From positions 120,349,741-120,413,740 of the forward strand of contig CM041465.1 of assembly GCA_023213395.1 (NCBI GenBank): a stretch of DNA of 64,000 bases, read 5' to 3'. Numbering within the stretch: the first letter of the stretch is position 1; each line of letters opens with the position of its first letter. The translations under genes and the position numbers were made by a program. The notes below the pieces were generated by a model that worked only from the letters and a program-made list of their open reading frames with translations, did no database searches and was not told the DNA's origin. This document shows, one piece after another, positions 32,788 through 48,490 of the stretch. The DNA is from Cycas panzhihuaensis. Lineage: Eukaryota > Cycadophyta.

Positions 32788-33274
32788 AATAGGATATACT
32801 GATTCAGATTAGGTAGGTGATACAAATGATCAAAAATCTACATCAGGTTATATATTTTTTATAGATTCTTCACCTATTACTTGATCTAGTAAGAAAATGT
32901 AAGCACTAGCTTTGTCAACGATTAAAGCTGAATATCATGCACTTGTTGAAGCCAACAAAGAAGCACTTTGGCTCAAATCTCTTTTGAATGAAATTAGTTT
33001 GTCTCTTAACTCTTCCATTGAACTTAAAGTTAATAATCAAGGTGCTATTACTATTACTACAAATCTAGTTGCATATTCTAGAACTAAACATATAAAATTA
33101 CATCAACATTTTATTCGTAATCTTGTTACTGATAACATTGTTCATTTGTCTTATTGTCCACCAGATCTACAGGTTGCTGATATACTCACAAAATCTTTGA
33201 CTAAAGTCAAGTTTCTAAACCTTAGAGATCTGTTAAAGATAAAAGAAGTCTCGATCAAAGGAGGATCAATGTGA
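32788..33274 (+). pseudogene. OC RNase H (second part, after E1)
   Basis: It resumes the RT frame at IGYTDSD and encodes the RNase H core: KSTSGYIFFI, ALSTIKAEYHALVEANKEALWLKSLL, and near the end RTKHIKLHQHFIRNLV and VADILTKSLTKVKF. Stops sit at sites such as D-stop-VGD and IT-stop-SS. RNase H removes the RNA template during DNA synthesis. It ends shortly before the polypurine tract ATTAAAGGGGCA (33310-33321). Confidence 0.85.
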
Positions 33275-33321
33275 TGAAGACCTTCTTTTTCCATATCATA
33301 AAAGTTAACATTAAAGGGGCA

Positions 33322-33765
33322 TATTAGGATTATTAATATTACTTTATGTTATTTCTTATGTCTTATTTAAGTCACATATGTAAATTATTATTTAAGTGAT
33401 TCTAATGTTTAATGTTTAGAAGTTAATTAAATATTATGTGAAAGGTCATTAAAATGCACAACTACCCATTTCAACAAACCTCTCTAGTTATTAATATCAT
33501 CTCCTAGATTCAAGGAGGTGGTGCTGAGAATCTATGAGGTTGTCTAAAGCCTGTTTCAAAGGTTGGTTTTGTGGTTTGTAGAGAGTATCTTTAAGGTCTA
33601 TTATATAAGTCTATTTTATTAATAATATTTAGCTTTAGGAGGTGGTTTTTCTTCCCCGAAAGGGGTTTTCCACCTGTCAAACCATGTGTATTTGTGCAAT
33701 GTCTCTTTTCTGTGTTTTTTCTATTCATGTGATCCTCTAACATTATTCATGTGCCTATTCTCACG
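33322..33765 (+). repeat. OC 3' LTR
   Basis: It starts TATTAGGATTATTAAT and ends TCTCACG. Both terminal dinucleotides differ from TG...CA by one transition. It aligns with 7415-7834 and is followed by AAAAC. Confidence 0.85.
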
Positions 33766-33770
33766 AAAAC

Positions 33771-34694
33771 AACTCTATTGTTTAATAGGTCTAAGCACAT
33801 TCTTATAGGTCTAGTTTAGTCTTAGATTATTTTATTGTTGATTATATATCCTCACATCTTGATTCTATTAAGGAGGTATAAAGTCTCTTCATGTAATCTT
33901 CCAACCTGATTACCCTTATATGTATACATTTTTTAGACTCTAGCAATCACCTTATAGGCTTCCAACTAAGTTTCTATAATATATGTAAGCTTTAAGCATT
34001 CTCTAATAAGTTCTTTATAAGCTTCTAAACGTAAAACCTCCTTGTTAGATATTCTGTTGGGTATGTAGAGGCTTGAAACCTAACTGCTCTAATCAATTCT
34101 TTATAAACTTCTAAACCTAAAAACTCCTTATCATAATCTCTATCGGGTATATAGGCTTCAAATATAGTTATTTTGATACCAACACTATTGTGGCCTTATC
34201 CATTAGTATTTGTGACTCTACCTTGATGGAACTCATTAGTTACCCAATAAGGCGAGCATCAACTATTCAAATTTAAATTTGTAAAGCCTAATTAGAATAA
34301 TATAAGCACATCATAATACATTTATCCATTGGATACTATAAATCCAAGTGAAAAGGGAGTGCTTTTATATTTATAACTAAACTTATTTTATAAATAATAG
34401 TTATAAAAAAATATAAGAATCTAAAGTAATTTATTCACCAATAAGACATCTTACACATATACACATGATTAAAAAGGAGACCAATCATTTTTCTTTAAAG
34501 TGATTTATTGTCAAACCAATCAAAATCCTGATAAAGAGGTCAGTCTTGAATTAGAGCACATGATAAGAATATTGAAGTACTAATATTTTGATCTTTATAT
34601 AATTGCCATACTATCCCTTTTACAAAAAGACCTTTTTGGAGTAATAAGCTAGAAAAGTAGTCACCATTGTAATGTTCTATTCTCTATTGTAATA
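33771..34694. other. AT-rich spacer with a tandem duplication
   Basis: No coding motif is seen. Two diverged units of about 75 bp around 34010-34160 share TTCTTTATAA(G/A)CTTCTAAAC and GGGTAT(G/A)TAG. It ends in TATAA, the E2 target duplication. Confidence 0.5.
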
Positions 34695-34699
34695 TATAA

Positions 34700-35055
34700 T
34701 GTTGGGATAACTCCCAATGTTCATTTGTAGATGTACACCTAGGGCCCTTCAAAGCCATCTTTGGGGCTCCCTAGGGCACCTTGAGCCGCAAACTAGCCGC
34801 TAATAACCACCATATGTCGATACAATTCTATTAAGGTACGCGCTCATTATTAGTTTTATTATTTTTTAATATTAACTTAAAATCGTGTGCAGGTTAGGTT
34901 GAGGCACTTGTCGCCTCCCCAAAATTATCTATAAAAGAGGTGGGAATACCTCCCTGGTGTTTTCTAACACTACCCACTATTTATTTGAGATTTTTAATTT
35001 GAAGAACAAACATGCACTTGCCATTGTAAAGTACCACTTTGAACCTCGTCCTTCA
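34700..35055 (+). repeat. E2 5' LTR
   Basis: The tip is TGTTGGGATAACTCCCAA. TATAAAAG (34930-34937) is followed after 26 bp by GGTGTT-TTCT-AACACT (34956-34971). It ends CGTCCTTCA. The primer site TGGTATCAGAGC is at 35058-35069. Confidence 0.9.
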
Positions 35056-35069
35056 TTTGGTATCAGAGC

Positions 35070-36149
35070 GCATGGTTTCGTCAATTACAACTCTATATTA
35101 TATTTTTATTCATTATTCTCCTTTATATTAAAGTTTACATTAAGGTTATCATTTGAATATTTAATATTTTATCATGAACGACCTCCATTTGATGTACATA
35201 CACTATGTTGGAACATTTAAATACTATTTTTATACAGTAAAGTTAGTTGTGTGCAGGATATTGAAGATTTAGAAAGAAAAAGACTATTTATTTAAAGTCT
35301 TTTTATCGCTTTTCAGAAGTTGTCAATTCAGTTTTTGGGACAAATAAGTAACCTAAACTTTAGAGCAGTCTAGCTCCCAAACTAGTGATCAGAACCCTAT
35401 CAAGTGACTTATTTTGATCGTAGTCAAGTTATCTTCACAATGAAAGAATTGGTTCATCATTTCGTACACCAAAAATGGAGATATCCTCCTCAGACTACCA
35501 AGTACTCTCTCTGGTCTCTAAAATCCCATCATCTCTTTTATTTCTTTTCTTTTTAAGCTTAATATTTATTATTTTTCTTCAAAACGTTTTGGGAATCTTG
35601 GGTACCTAGACCCTGTACTGAGTTTTAGATATCATTAAGCACAATATTATGCTCTCTATGTTTACTTTATATCTCAACCATCCTCCATTCATATACCATT
35701 TGCGCTTTGATTTTTCACTATTTTAGTTTATTCTTACCATAGAACTCTTTGTCTGCTCTCTGTAGAGCTGCCCTATGATTAACTAGAGATTGTATCTGCT
35801 TTCTGCACTGACTGTGTGCCCTTTGTTCTCTCTTCGCAGTCGCACACCTCTGTCAATATATTGCTTGATGTTTTATGTATAAAAATTATATTTTTAAAGT
35901 GTTTCCTCTTTGAATCTCCCTACAGATCATTGCCGCACCTCTATAAACCATTCTCAATCAATTTCTCCTTCATTTTGATTACATTTATTGAATCTAAATT
36001 ACCTCTACAAACCTCTGGTGTTGTGTGACTTTAGTTCGCCATTCTTCATTCTTTTTATATTAAAAACTAGTTTTCAATGTGTTTTTTCTCGATGATTTGC
36101 ATGTTAGATATTTTAGTCTATCTCTGATCATTTTGGATCATATTTTAAT
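35070..36149 (+). other. E2 leader, first part
   Basis: Non-coding. It corresponds by position to about the first 1.08 kb of the E1 leader. Short open frames (34957-35220, 35816-36028) have no recognisable content. Confidence 0.6.
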
Positions 36150-39760
<3,611 letters not shown>

Positions 39761-39761
39761 G

Positions 39762-40010
39762 AGTTAAAAATACTACCCGACTAATGTAAATATTAAGCAC
39801 AAATCTTTATTAATATTATTTTTGGGCTGACGAATGTTTACTTTTTAGTCTTATGGATCTATATATATCTAAAGATCTCTTTGTAATCTTCAAGCTTTTG
39901 GATCAATGTAGTTGAATGCTCTAAGGAGGGTTTTCCCACCGGATATCATGTGTATTCATTTCTGAGATTACTGTATACATTTGATCTAGGTTTGCTCCCA
40001 TTTTTTAACA
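39762..40010 (+). repeat. E3 5' LTR
   Basis: It is AGTTAAAAATACTACCCGA at the tip (TG changed to AG) and ends TTTTTTAACA, immediately before the primer site. TATATATATC near 39850 could serve as a TATA element. Confidence 0.85.
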
Positions 40011-40023
40011 TGGTATCAGAGCG

Positions 40024-41748
40024 TGGAGGTGTACGCTGCCGCCGGGTGAGCCGTATGGTATCCTGATTCAATTACTGGTCGTTTAGAAGGAGTCTGGTGT
40101 GGTGTAAAATTGATGTAGCCTGTTTGACATTCGAGTTCGAAGATTATTAGCCTATGAAGTTGCTTCAGACACCCCTTGTGGTCTCATCTAAAGGTACCTT
40201 TCGATCTTTTTCCCTTCTCTTGCTTGATTGTCTCTGTTGTGTTGAATGCTTTCTGCTTTGCATGCACATGTCCTACTTCTTATTTGTATAAGTTATAAAC
40301 CCTAAAGCTATTATAGATATATTGTGTTTATAGTTATTTTTCTTCAATTCTTGTACCTGGCCAAACAAATCTTGAGTATTTTGACTATAAGCATATCTTT
40401 TTTTTATCACTTTCTGTGCTCCTCCTCTCTTTGTAATCCATTACTCTTCACCCTCATTGATTGTGTATGTTTCTATACATCTTTACTCTCTGTCGTGTTT
40501 AGCACTGTATATACACTGTGTGTTTGGCGTGTTTAGCACTATATATACACTGTGTATTTGTTGTGTTTAGTACTATGTATACACTATGTGTTTACTGTGT
40601 TTAGCACTGCATATACACTGTGTGTTTGTCATGTTTAGCACTACGTATACATTATGTGGTTGGTGTACTACATATACATTATGTGGTTAGCGTACTGCAT
40701 ATACACTGCATGTTTGGCATAGTATAAATAGTGAGTTTTGCACTGCGTATACATATGTGCTATATATACGCTTGGTTTTGCATTAATTTTTTGTGTGTAT
40801 CTGCATTGATTTTCTCACGCGACTATATGCATATCAATCTGTACATTTCATGTTATTGACTACGTATATTGGCTACGTATATGATTGACGCGATTCCTCT
40901 TCTATGTATACCCTTGCATGATTGTTGTATATATCCTTGCGTCTACCGTACCATGTATTCTCACACGGTTTTTGGCTATGTATACCTAGTGTATGTCAAC
41001 TACAGTTTATCATGTTCTTTTGCATCATTCTTCCGTGTATTTACAATGCGTTTCTGCTATCTTATTTGACATTCAACATATTTGGCAGTATGTATTCACC
41101 ATGCATATACTCTAGCATAAACTCTCTATCTTTGTTGCATTGCTTTTTATCTTCGTATTTGGGTGTATGCAGTGTTGAGTATGTATGATTTGTTTGAACA
41201 CTATTTGCTACCTACGTTTGCCAGTACCTTTTAGTATGATGATCAAGGGTGTTCTGTGTTAGTCGCCAACATCAATACAATCGTACACGGAAGTTATTTA
41301 GGAGTTTTGGTGCAGTTAGGGTTTGTACAGATTATTACAATCAAATTAGATGATCCAAGATTAGTAATGCACATTATGGTTACCTTGGTGACATACGTTG
41401 TATATTGCAACCTTATACAATAGTGTATCATCACCCTTCATTAATTTTTTTATGAAGGCTTCAAAAATCTAAGGTATTTTTTAATTAAAGGTTACTTTAA
41501 GGGCTATCTATATTGAGATGTACTCATGGATTTGAGTTGGAGTTGAGCATTCTAGCATTTAGGTGACAAGATTAGATTGATTATTTTAATATCAAACTTT
41601 GGAGTTTTGGTCTATATGATGGTTCATATGTTTCAGATTTCAAAGTGCTTAGCTTGAGTGGAGCTTGAGTTGTGATTTTAAATCTGAAATTCAAGAAAGG
41701 TATTTGAGTTAGTTGGATTTCTGAGTCATTTTTCCATTTAACTCGATC
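40024..41748 (+). other. E3 leader with a 34-bp minisatellite
   Basis: Non-coding region of 1.7 kb. From 40495 to 40718 it holds five 34-bp units starting GTGTTTAGCACTGTATATAC, then two 27-bp shortened units. Small open frames here are not convincing genes. Confidence 0.7.
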
Positions 41749-44700
41749 ATGAAGAAGCTTGCACCATTAGTTACATTTAATGGAAATAATTTTAATGAGT
41801 GGAAATCACACATAGAGCTTGTTTTAATGGTAAATCAACTATGGGGAATCACTAAGTCACCTTTGTTAAGCCTATCTTTAGATGAAAAAGATCGTGTACA
41901 TGTCGAAGAGAGACAGTTTATGGTTGTTGGGTTACTTAAGTTGTCTTTGGCTCCCGATCAAAGGGCTTTACTGCATAATCTTGAAACTCCGTATGAAATA
42001 TGGACTAAACTGTGTGAGACTTTTGAGAAAAAGAAGACAAATCGTTAGGTTGCCCTCATGATGGAATTATTGAGTGTAAAAGTAGAAGACAAAAACAATA
42101 TTAGTGCCTTCTTAAACAAGATTATTGATTTGAGAAATAAGTTAGATGAATTGAAATCAAACTCAATAGATGATGCCTTGCTGTTTGTCATTATTATGTC
42201 AAAGTTACCAGCTGCATTTGCCACCTTTCAGACAATTTATAGGAGTGATAAAGCCATGGAAGGTGAGTCTTTTGAGTCCTTAAAAAATCTGATCTTAGTC
42301 AAAGATGCCAAATTAAAGCATCATGGGATGCTTAGTGGTTCGGTTTCAAATTAGGCCTTGATAATGAAGACACAGAAGAAGGATTTATTCCACAAAAACA
42401 AGTCTACATAGAAGATTGGTGAGACCTCTAATGAAAAGAAGAAGTTAGTGGGAAGGTGCAACTACTACAAGAAAGATGGTCACAGGGAAAGAAACTATTA
42501 GATTAAGAAACGAGACAAGCGCAAGGTAAGTCGAGATGACAAGGGGAAAAGTGTTGCAGCACATTGTATTTAGGCATCAACAATGTCATCTAAAAAGAAA
42601 GATTATTGGATCCTAGACTCAGGTGCTCAAAAACACATCACCTATCAAAAGCATATTTTTAATGCCTCAGATACAGGTTCAATTGATACTAATGTGATTC
42701 TTGGAGATGCTAGTGTTTTACCTGTAGAAGGTATTGAAACTGTTTCACTTGGAGGTGGAAAATTTGATGGTGTTTACTATGTGTCTCAAATGGAGTTAAA
42801 TCTTCTCTCAGCTTAGGAAATCTACAAGCAAGATATGAAAATAGAGCTCTATAATTATAAATGTTTAGTTAGAGATCCAAAGGAACACTTCTCTATTGTT
42901 GCTACTAGGAAAGTACATGATAACGTTTGGGTGCCTGAGTCTTTTAAAACCCAGCAGGATTCTTATATTTTTAATGCCAGTGCTGATGATATGAGTAAAT
43001 TGTGGCATGAAAGATTGAGTCATCTTAACTATGGTAGCATCAATTTAATGAAGCGATTGATGATGGTGATTGATTTTCCTCAAATTCAATGTTCAAAGGG
43101 TGCTTGTGAAGGATGTATATATGGAAAACATCATCATTATCCTTTTGCTAGAGATAATGCATAGAGGGAAAAAGAGAAACTTAAACTTGTCCATACTGAT
43201 CTGATAGGTCCATTATCAAATCCTTCTATTTCTGGAGCTTGCTATGTACTTGTGTTTGTGGATGGTCTCAGCAGAAAAACTTGGGTTTTCTTTTTGAAGA
43301 ATAAGCCTGATGTATTTGATAGATTTTGTGAATGGAAAACTTGTGTTGAAAATGAATGTGATATGAAGATTAAGAAATTAAGGAGCGATAATGGAAAGGA
43401 GTATGATAACAATGCCTTTCATCAGCTCTGTCTTGCCAATGGTATTAAGCGAGAATTTACTGTTCCATATACCCCACAACAAAATGGTGTAGCAGAAAGA
43501 AAAAATCATACCATAATAGAAATGGTGTGGTGCATGGTGTATAGTAAGAGTTTACCTCCCAAGTTTTGGGTAGAAGTTGTGGCGATAACAGTTCATATTT
43601 TGAATAGGATACCTACTTCTGCTGTTTGTGGTATTACCCCCAAAGAATATTGGACCGATCAAAAACCTTCCATTAATTATTTTAAGGTATTTGGCTACAT
43701 TACCTATGCATGCATCCGAGATAAAAATCGAAAGAAATTAGATCCTAAGAGTTTAAAGTGTATTTTTATGGGGTACTCTCCTGAGTGTAAGGCTTATAGA
43801 CTTTAGGATCCGCAAGTGGGGGAAATCTTGATTAGTTGGGATGTTAAGTTTGATGAGTCACTGATGTATCATATTGACAGATCATTTGAAGATGTATTTT
43901 CTCCTCCACTTCTACCTTTTCTGAGTTGTGATTCTGCAGATTTACAAGTATATGAGTCTGTTCTATAGAATGTTTTCGAAGTAAGACCAAGTGGAAGTTA
44001 TATTGAGGACCCATCACAGGTTAAAACATAGACTACACCTTGTGTTCTATTGTGGGTAAAATGAACCATTAAAGACTCAAGAGTGACAGTTAAAAATCTA
44101 GAAGATGGTCGAAGGACAAGGGGTCAACATGCCAGTCAGGTCTTAGTGATGAACATCAGCGACTTTATCTCGTTTAACGAAGCAAATGAAGATCTGCGAT
44201 GGAGGAAGAATTTGATTCTTTTATGAAGAACAATACATGGGATTTAGTTCGACTTCCTCCCTCAAAGAACCTAGTTGGCTACAAGTGGATCTACAAGGTA
44301 AAGTATCACTCCAATGGTGAAGTAGACAAGTATAAAGTTAGAGTTGTAGCTCAAGGTTTTAAACCAAAAGAAGGAATCGATTATGAAAAGACTTTTGCAT
44401 CGGTCTCTAAGATTTCAATGGTCTATTTGGTCCTTGCTTTAGTAACTACTTTTGGTTGGGTGTTACATCAAATGGATGTAAAGTCTGCTTTTCTTCATGG
44501 AGATTTGAAGGAAGAGATTTACATGGCCTAACCTCTAGGTTTCGTGATGAAAGGATAGGAACATTTAGTGTGTAGATTGAAGAAATCTCTTTATGGACTA
44601 AAATAAGCACCACGTGCTTGGTACGAGAAGATTAATGCTAGATTAAAGGATGATGGCTTTGTGACAATAGATTTTGAACCAAGTCTTTATATTAGGAAGA

Positions 44701-45700
44701 AAGGATCTTTAATTGTTCTTGTTGTTTTATATGTAGATGACCTTATTATTACAAGAAATTATAGCAGGACAATTATAGGTACAAAGACCTTTTTGGGTCA
44801 TAAGTTCAATATGACAGATCTTGGTCCTCTTCATCATTTTTTGGGCATTAAGATTAGGAAAATGAAAGATCACATCATGATGTTGCAGACAAGGTATGCT
44901 CAATCTCTACTTGAGAAATTCAAAATGAAGGATTACAAATCGGCTAAAACACCATGTGTGAAGGGCACACAGCTTCAGAAGAACATGCATAAACCAGTTG
45001 TAGATGGGACATTATATCGACAATTAGTAGGGAGTTTGATTTATCTAACTTATACTAGACCTGATATGGCCTATGCTATTGGATTAATGTCTCATTTTAT
45101 GAAAAATCCCCAAGAGCCATATTTGAATGCAGCGAAGAGGATTTTGAAGTATATTAAGGGTACACTTAATCTTGGTCTTGAATACCTTCGTGGTGGCAAG
45201 GAAAACTTGTATAGGTATACATATGTTGATTGGGGAGGAGATCCTAAAGATTGAAAATTAACCACAGGATATATTTTTGGCATAGGAAATAGGTTTGTCT
45301 CTTAGCAATCCAAAAAGTAATCTACCGTGGCCTTGTCTTCTACAGAAGCAAAGTATCAAAGTTTAAGTATTGGTGTAAGGGAAGCTGTATGGTTATAGGG
45401 TCTTTTCGAGACACTTGGTGTATCATCTAGCACTCCAGTTATTCATTGTGATAATCAAAGTGCTATTCAACTTTCAAAGAATCCAAAGTTTCACGCACGT
45501 ACAAAGCACATCGAAATCCAGCACCACTACATCCGTGAGTTGATCAGATCGGGAAAGATGCAAGTTGAATATTGTCCAAGTGAAGAGCAGCTTGTTGACC
45601 TATTCACCAAGGCTCTTATTGAAGATCAGTTTTTGAAGATTCATGCATATTTGGGACTTAGTCTTGAAGGAGAATCTATTTTTCAAGACAAAGGTTAGAC
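41749..45700 (+). pseudogene. E3 gag-pol polyprotein, inactivated
   Basis: From ATG at 41749 (MKKLAPLVTFNGNNFNEW) one frame runs through gag, a knuckle at 42457-42498 where the second and third Cys are Tyr (CNYYKKDGHRERNY), protease DSG (WILDSGAQKHI near 42607), HHCC (LWHERLSHLNY ... CEGCIYGK), integrase core ([36 protein letters not shown]) to about 44190. There the phase shifts at a repeated ATGGAGGAAG-type site. RT follows ([32 protein letters not shown] with intact YVDD at 44730-44741) and RNase H (STEAKYQSL, IHCDNQSAIQLSKN, LVDLFTKALIE). Most stops are TAG at expected CAG codons. Confidence 0.9.
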
Positions 45701-45741
45701 ACTTCATTATTTTGAAGACCAGTATTTACATTAAGGGGGGA

Positions 45742-45991
45742 TGTTAAAATTACTACCCGACTAATGTAAATATTAAGCACAAAGCTTTATTAATATTATT
45801 TTTGGGCCAGTGGATGTTTACTTTTTAGTCTTACGGATCTATATATATCTAAAGATCTCTTTGTACTTTTCAAGTTTTTAGATTAATGTAATTGAATGTT
45901 CTAAGGTGGGTTTTCCCACTAGATATCATGCATATTCATTTATGAGATTGCTGTGTACGTTTGATCTAGTTTTGCTCCCATTTTTTTAACA
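45742..45991 (+). repeat. E3 3' LTR
   Basis: It starts TGTTAAAATTACTACCCGA and ends TTTTTTTAACA, followed by TATATATATA. Confidence 0.9.
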
Positions 45992-48490
45992 TATATATAT
46001 AATATTTATTTTTGGAATTGATCGACCATAGTGTATATCCAGTTTTGATTGAAAATATACATTATTTTTGGCATTCGTTTTACCCTGTGTAATCGTCAAC
46101 GATTCACAGCGGTCGTTTTTCATTAATACATTTTATTTTGTAAAGTTTAAATTAAATTAAACTATATTGAATTATTATTTGATATCTAGGTGGTAGTTTA
46201 GTCTTAATCCCCCTGCATTCGATGGCCCATAGTTCTATTCTACTTACAAGTGACCTCAAGACTTTGTTTAAAAGGGGCTAGTCACTTTTTAATATAAAGT
46301 TTTATTTATATTTTTCTTCAAAAGGGATATTATCCTATTTTCCACTGTATCTTCTCTTTGGGTTATCAATTTTTAGTGAAACTAGGTCTACTACATTTGT
46401 CTTTTAGAGAGCTTCAGTGTGGACTACTTACTTATCAGATTTGAAACCATTTTGACTAAAATTTAATCACTTGAAGTGCCCCCTTTATTTAGCCTTCATT
46501 TTGTTAACTGTAAAGATGTCCTTTCACCTTTTCTACAATAACTCTTGCATACGAGCTATGTTTTCCAAACTATCTATTTCATTGGAAAGCTAGTTTGATC
46601 CTCTACATGCTAGTATAATTTCTTATCTAATTTGAAGTTGTTTTATAGGTTTCAAAGCTGGTGAAGTTGAGGTAATTTATTAGACTTAGTTTAATATTTT
46701 TCAATAATATTAAAGCAATTTTTTTCTAAGTTTCTTTAGTTTAAGACACATTAAAGAATCTCTAATCAATATGTGACTATTTTCACATCTTTCTACAAAG
46801 ATAGAATTTAAATTTTATAGCATCTAAGCCCTATGGCTCCAGTTTAAGCCCTTAAAAGAGCCCTCTTATTCATTCATTAATATCTTGAGCTCTAGGAGCC
46901 TATTTTCTGAACGATCAAATTCATCGAAAAGTTTTTTAATATTCTTCTTATTAGAATAGGTTTTACATAAATCTAACATCATTTCACAGGTGTTTAAATC
47001 TAGTAATCTTGAGCTTCTTATTTAGCCTTGATAGGCTTGATCTTATAACTCTTCAAGTAGTTCATTATTTCAAAAAGGATTATACTTACATTATTGATCA
47101 CTACTGAGATATTCTTGAAGCTATTGTTAGCTCTTGTTTGCATTTTTTAATCTATTTTACAATAAGAAATTAGTTCTTCAGCATTTAAATCTATTGATAA
47201 ACTAAGTGGAGCTACTTTATCAAACAAGTACAATCTATACTATATTTGTTTATGTTCTATATTTCTTATTGAAAATTTATTACTCCTGATATTTTTATCA
47301 TCCTAAGTAAAGGTTATACTTTAGAATTTTAGGTTTTATATATATCTACTTTATTTTTCAAAAGGATAGTCAGTCATCTCCACTATCTTGCATACATTGA
47401 GAAAGAAGTTAATTCATTCTACATTGACATAGAAGTCATGTTTTTTGCTTTAACTACTTATTACCTTTGAAAGCTTCAAGATTAGTTGAAAAAATATCAT
47501 TGCTTATCTATATATTTATCATTAAAAGCAACTAAAGTTTAGCCTTGAATTGTTAAAAGCATTAAAGAAGCATATAGATCCTTGTTTTTTGTACATCATA
47601 TCAAGCTGAAAAACCAAGTTGCATATCATCTAGTATTCTTTTACTTGTTTAGAAAGGAAAAGCTTCATTAGTTCATTCACTTGATTTACTAATATTTAAA
47701 GGAAAAGTTATTATATATATACTTTTGAAAGTTTGAAAGATATGTTTATTTCATATAAGTTGATCTCTATTATTTATTCTTTATTGTTCTCTTGCTTAGT
47801 GAATATATTTTCCTTTTAGTTACTTTATTTTTGGTATAAAAGGAACCTTTTCAAACCCTAAGTAAGACCATAAGTTTTAATTAATATATCAGCATATTAA
47901 GAAAGATAACTCCCAAATTAATCACCCTTATTTCCATCCTTGCAAGGGGAATGATTAGGACCCTTGAAGTTACCACCATGCACATACTAACTGACTTACT
48001 CATATTGGATAAGGAAATCCATTAGATATAAGGTGTATTAGGTGGTAGGATGAGGTGTAGAACCTATCATCATTTGGAGTTTAGAGACCAAGGCTAGACC
48101 TAGAGAGGGTGAGTGCCTTGGTTCATGTGACCTTTACCGCTAGATCTGTTGTTAGGCATAAGTCTGACGCAGATGGATTCACAATTCAAGAGGGTGTAAA
48201 AACCTTGGTAGCAGTCCACGTACTAAGGTATAACAAGCCTTGAGCTCACGTGCTAGTATATTAGGTCCTTATTTTGCCACTTATGGGCATACGCCACTAG
48301 ATAGAATAGCAATTGAAGGTCTCCCTTAGAGACCCCTAAATTTAAAGCCCAGAAGCCTTATTAGGGACTAGTTCACTTTGGAAACTTTGGGTAAAACTTA
48401 GGATATTAACACTTGGTTCAAATTTCAAATTTATACACTTGTAAACCTCATTTTATTTATCATTTTTTTTAAAAAAAACCTTTAGCAAAA
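45992..48490 (+). other. E2 leader, second part, with conserved block
   Basis: Non-coding continuation of the E2 leader. The segment 47940-48370 is the counterpart of the E1 block at 27640-28060. ACCAAGGC (48087-48094) pairs with GCCTTGGT (48115-48122), and GGTGAG (48108-48113) with TTTACC (48133-48138, two G-U pairs). The distance to the gag start is about 405 nt, against 416 in E1. Confidence 0.65.

Larger units (their letters stand above)
7415..33765 (+). mobile_element. Outer copia element (OC), rearranged and carrying nested insertions
   Basis: Two related LTRs (7415-7834 and 33322-33765) in the same orientation are flanked by the same 5 bp, AAAAC (7410-7414 and 33766-33770). The right part holds plus-strand RT-RNase H ending in a polypurine tract. 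The left part instead holds a minus-strand gag-protease-integrase block of the same family next to a truncated minus-strand LTR. Nested inside are a LINE (11106-17595), the NA element (18019-20992) and E1 (24359-32782). Removing the nested insertions would leave a roughly 8-kb rearranged unit. AAAAC is short and low-complexity, so the bracketing is likely but not certain. Confidence 0.65.
39762..45991 (+). mobile_element. E3: full-length copia inserted in the (TA)n array
   Basis: LTRs at 39762-40010 and 45742-45991 (about 250 bp), a primer site TGGTATCAGAGCG (40011-40023), a 1.7-kb leader, gag-pol, and a polypurine tract TTAAGGGGGGA (45731-45741). The family differs from E1/E2 and OC. TA-rich DNA lies on both sides, so it was inserted in the array inside E2. 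A perfect target duplication is not visible (TAGAG left, TATAT right). LTRs differ by roughly 10-12 percent by eye. Confidence 0.9.
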
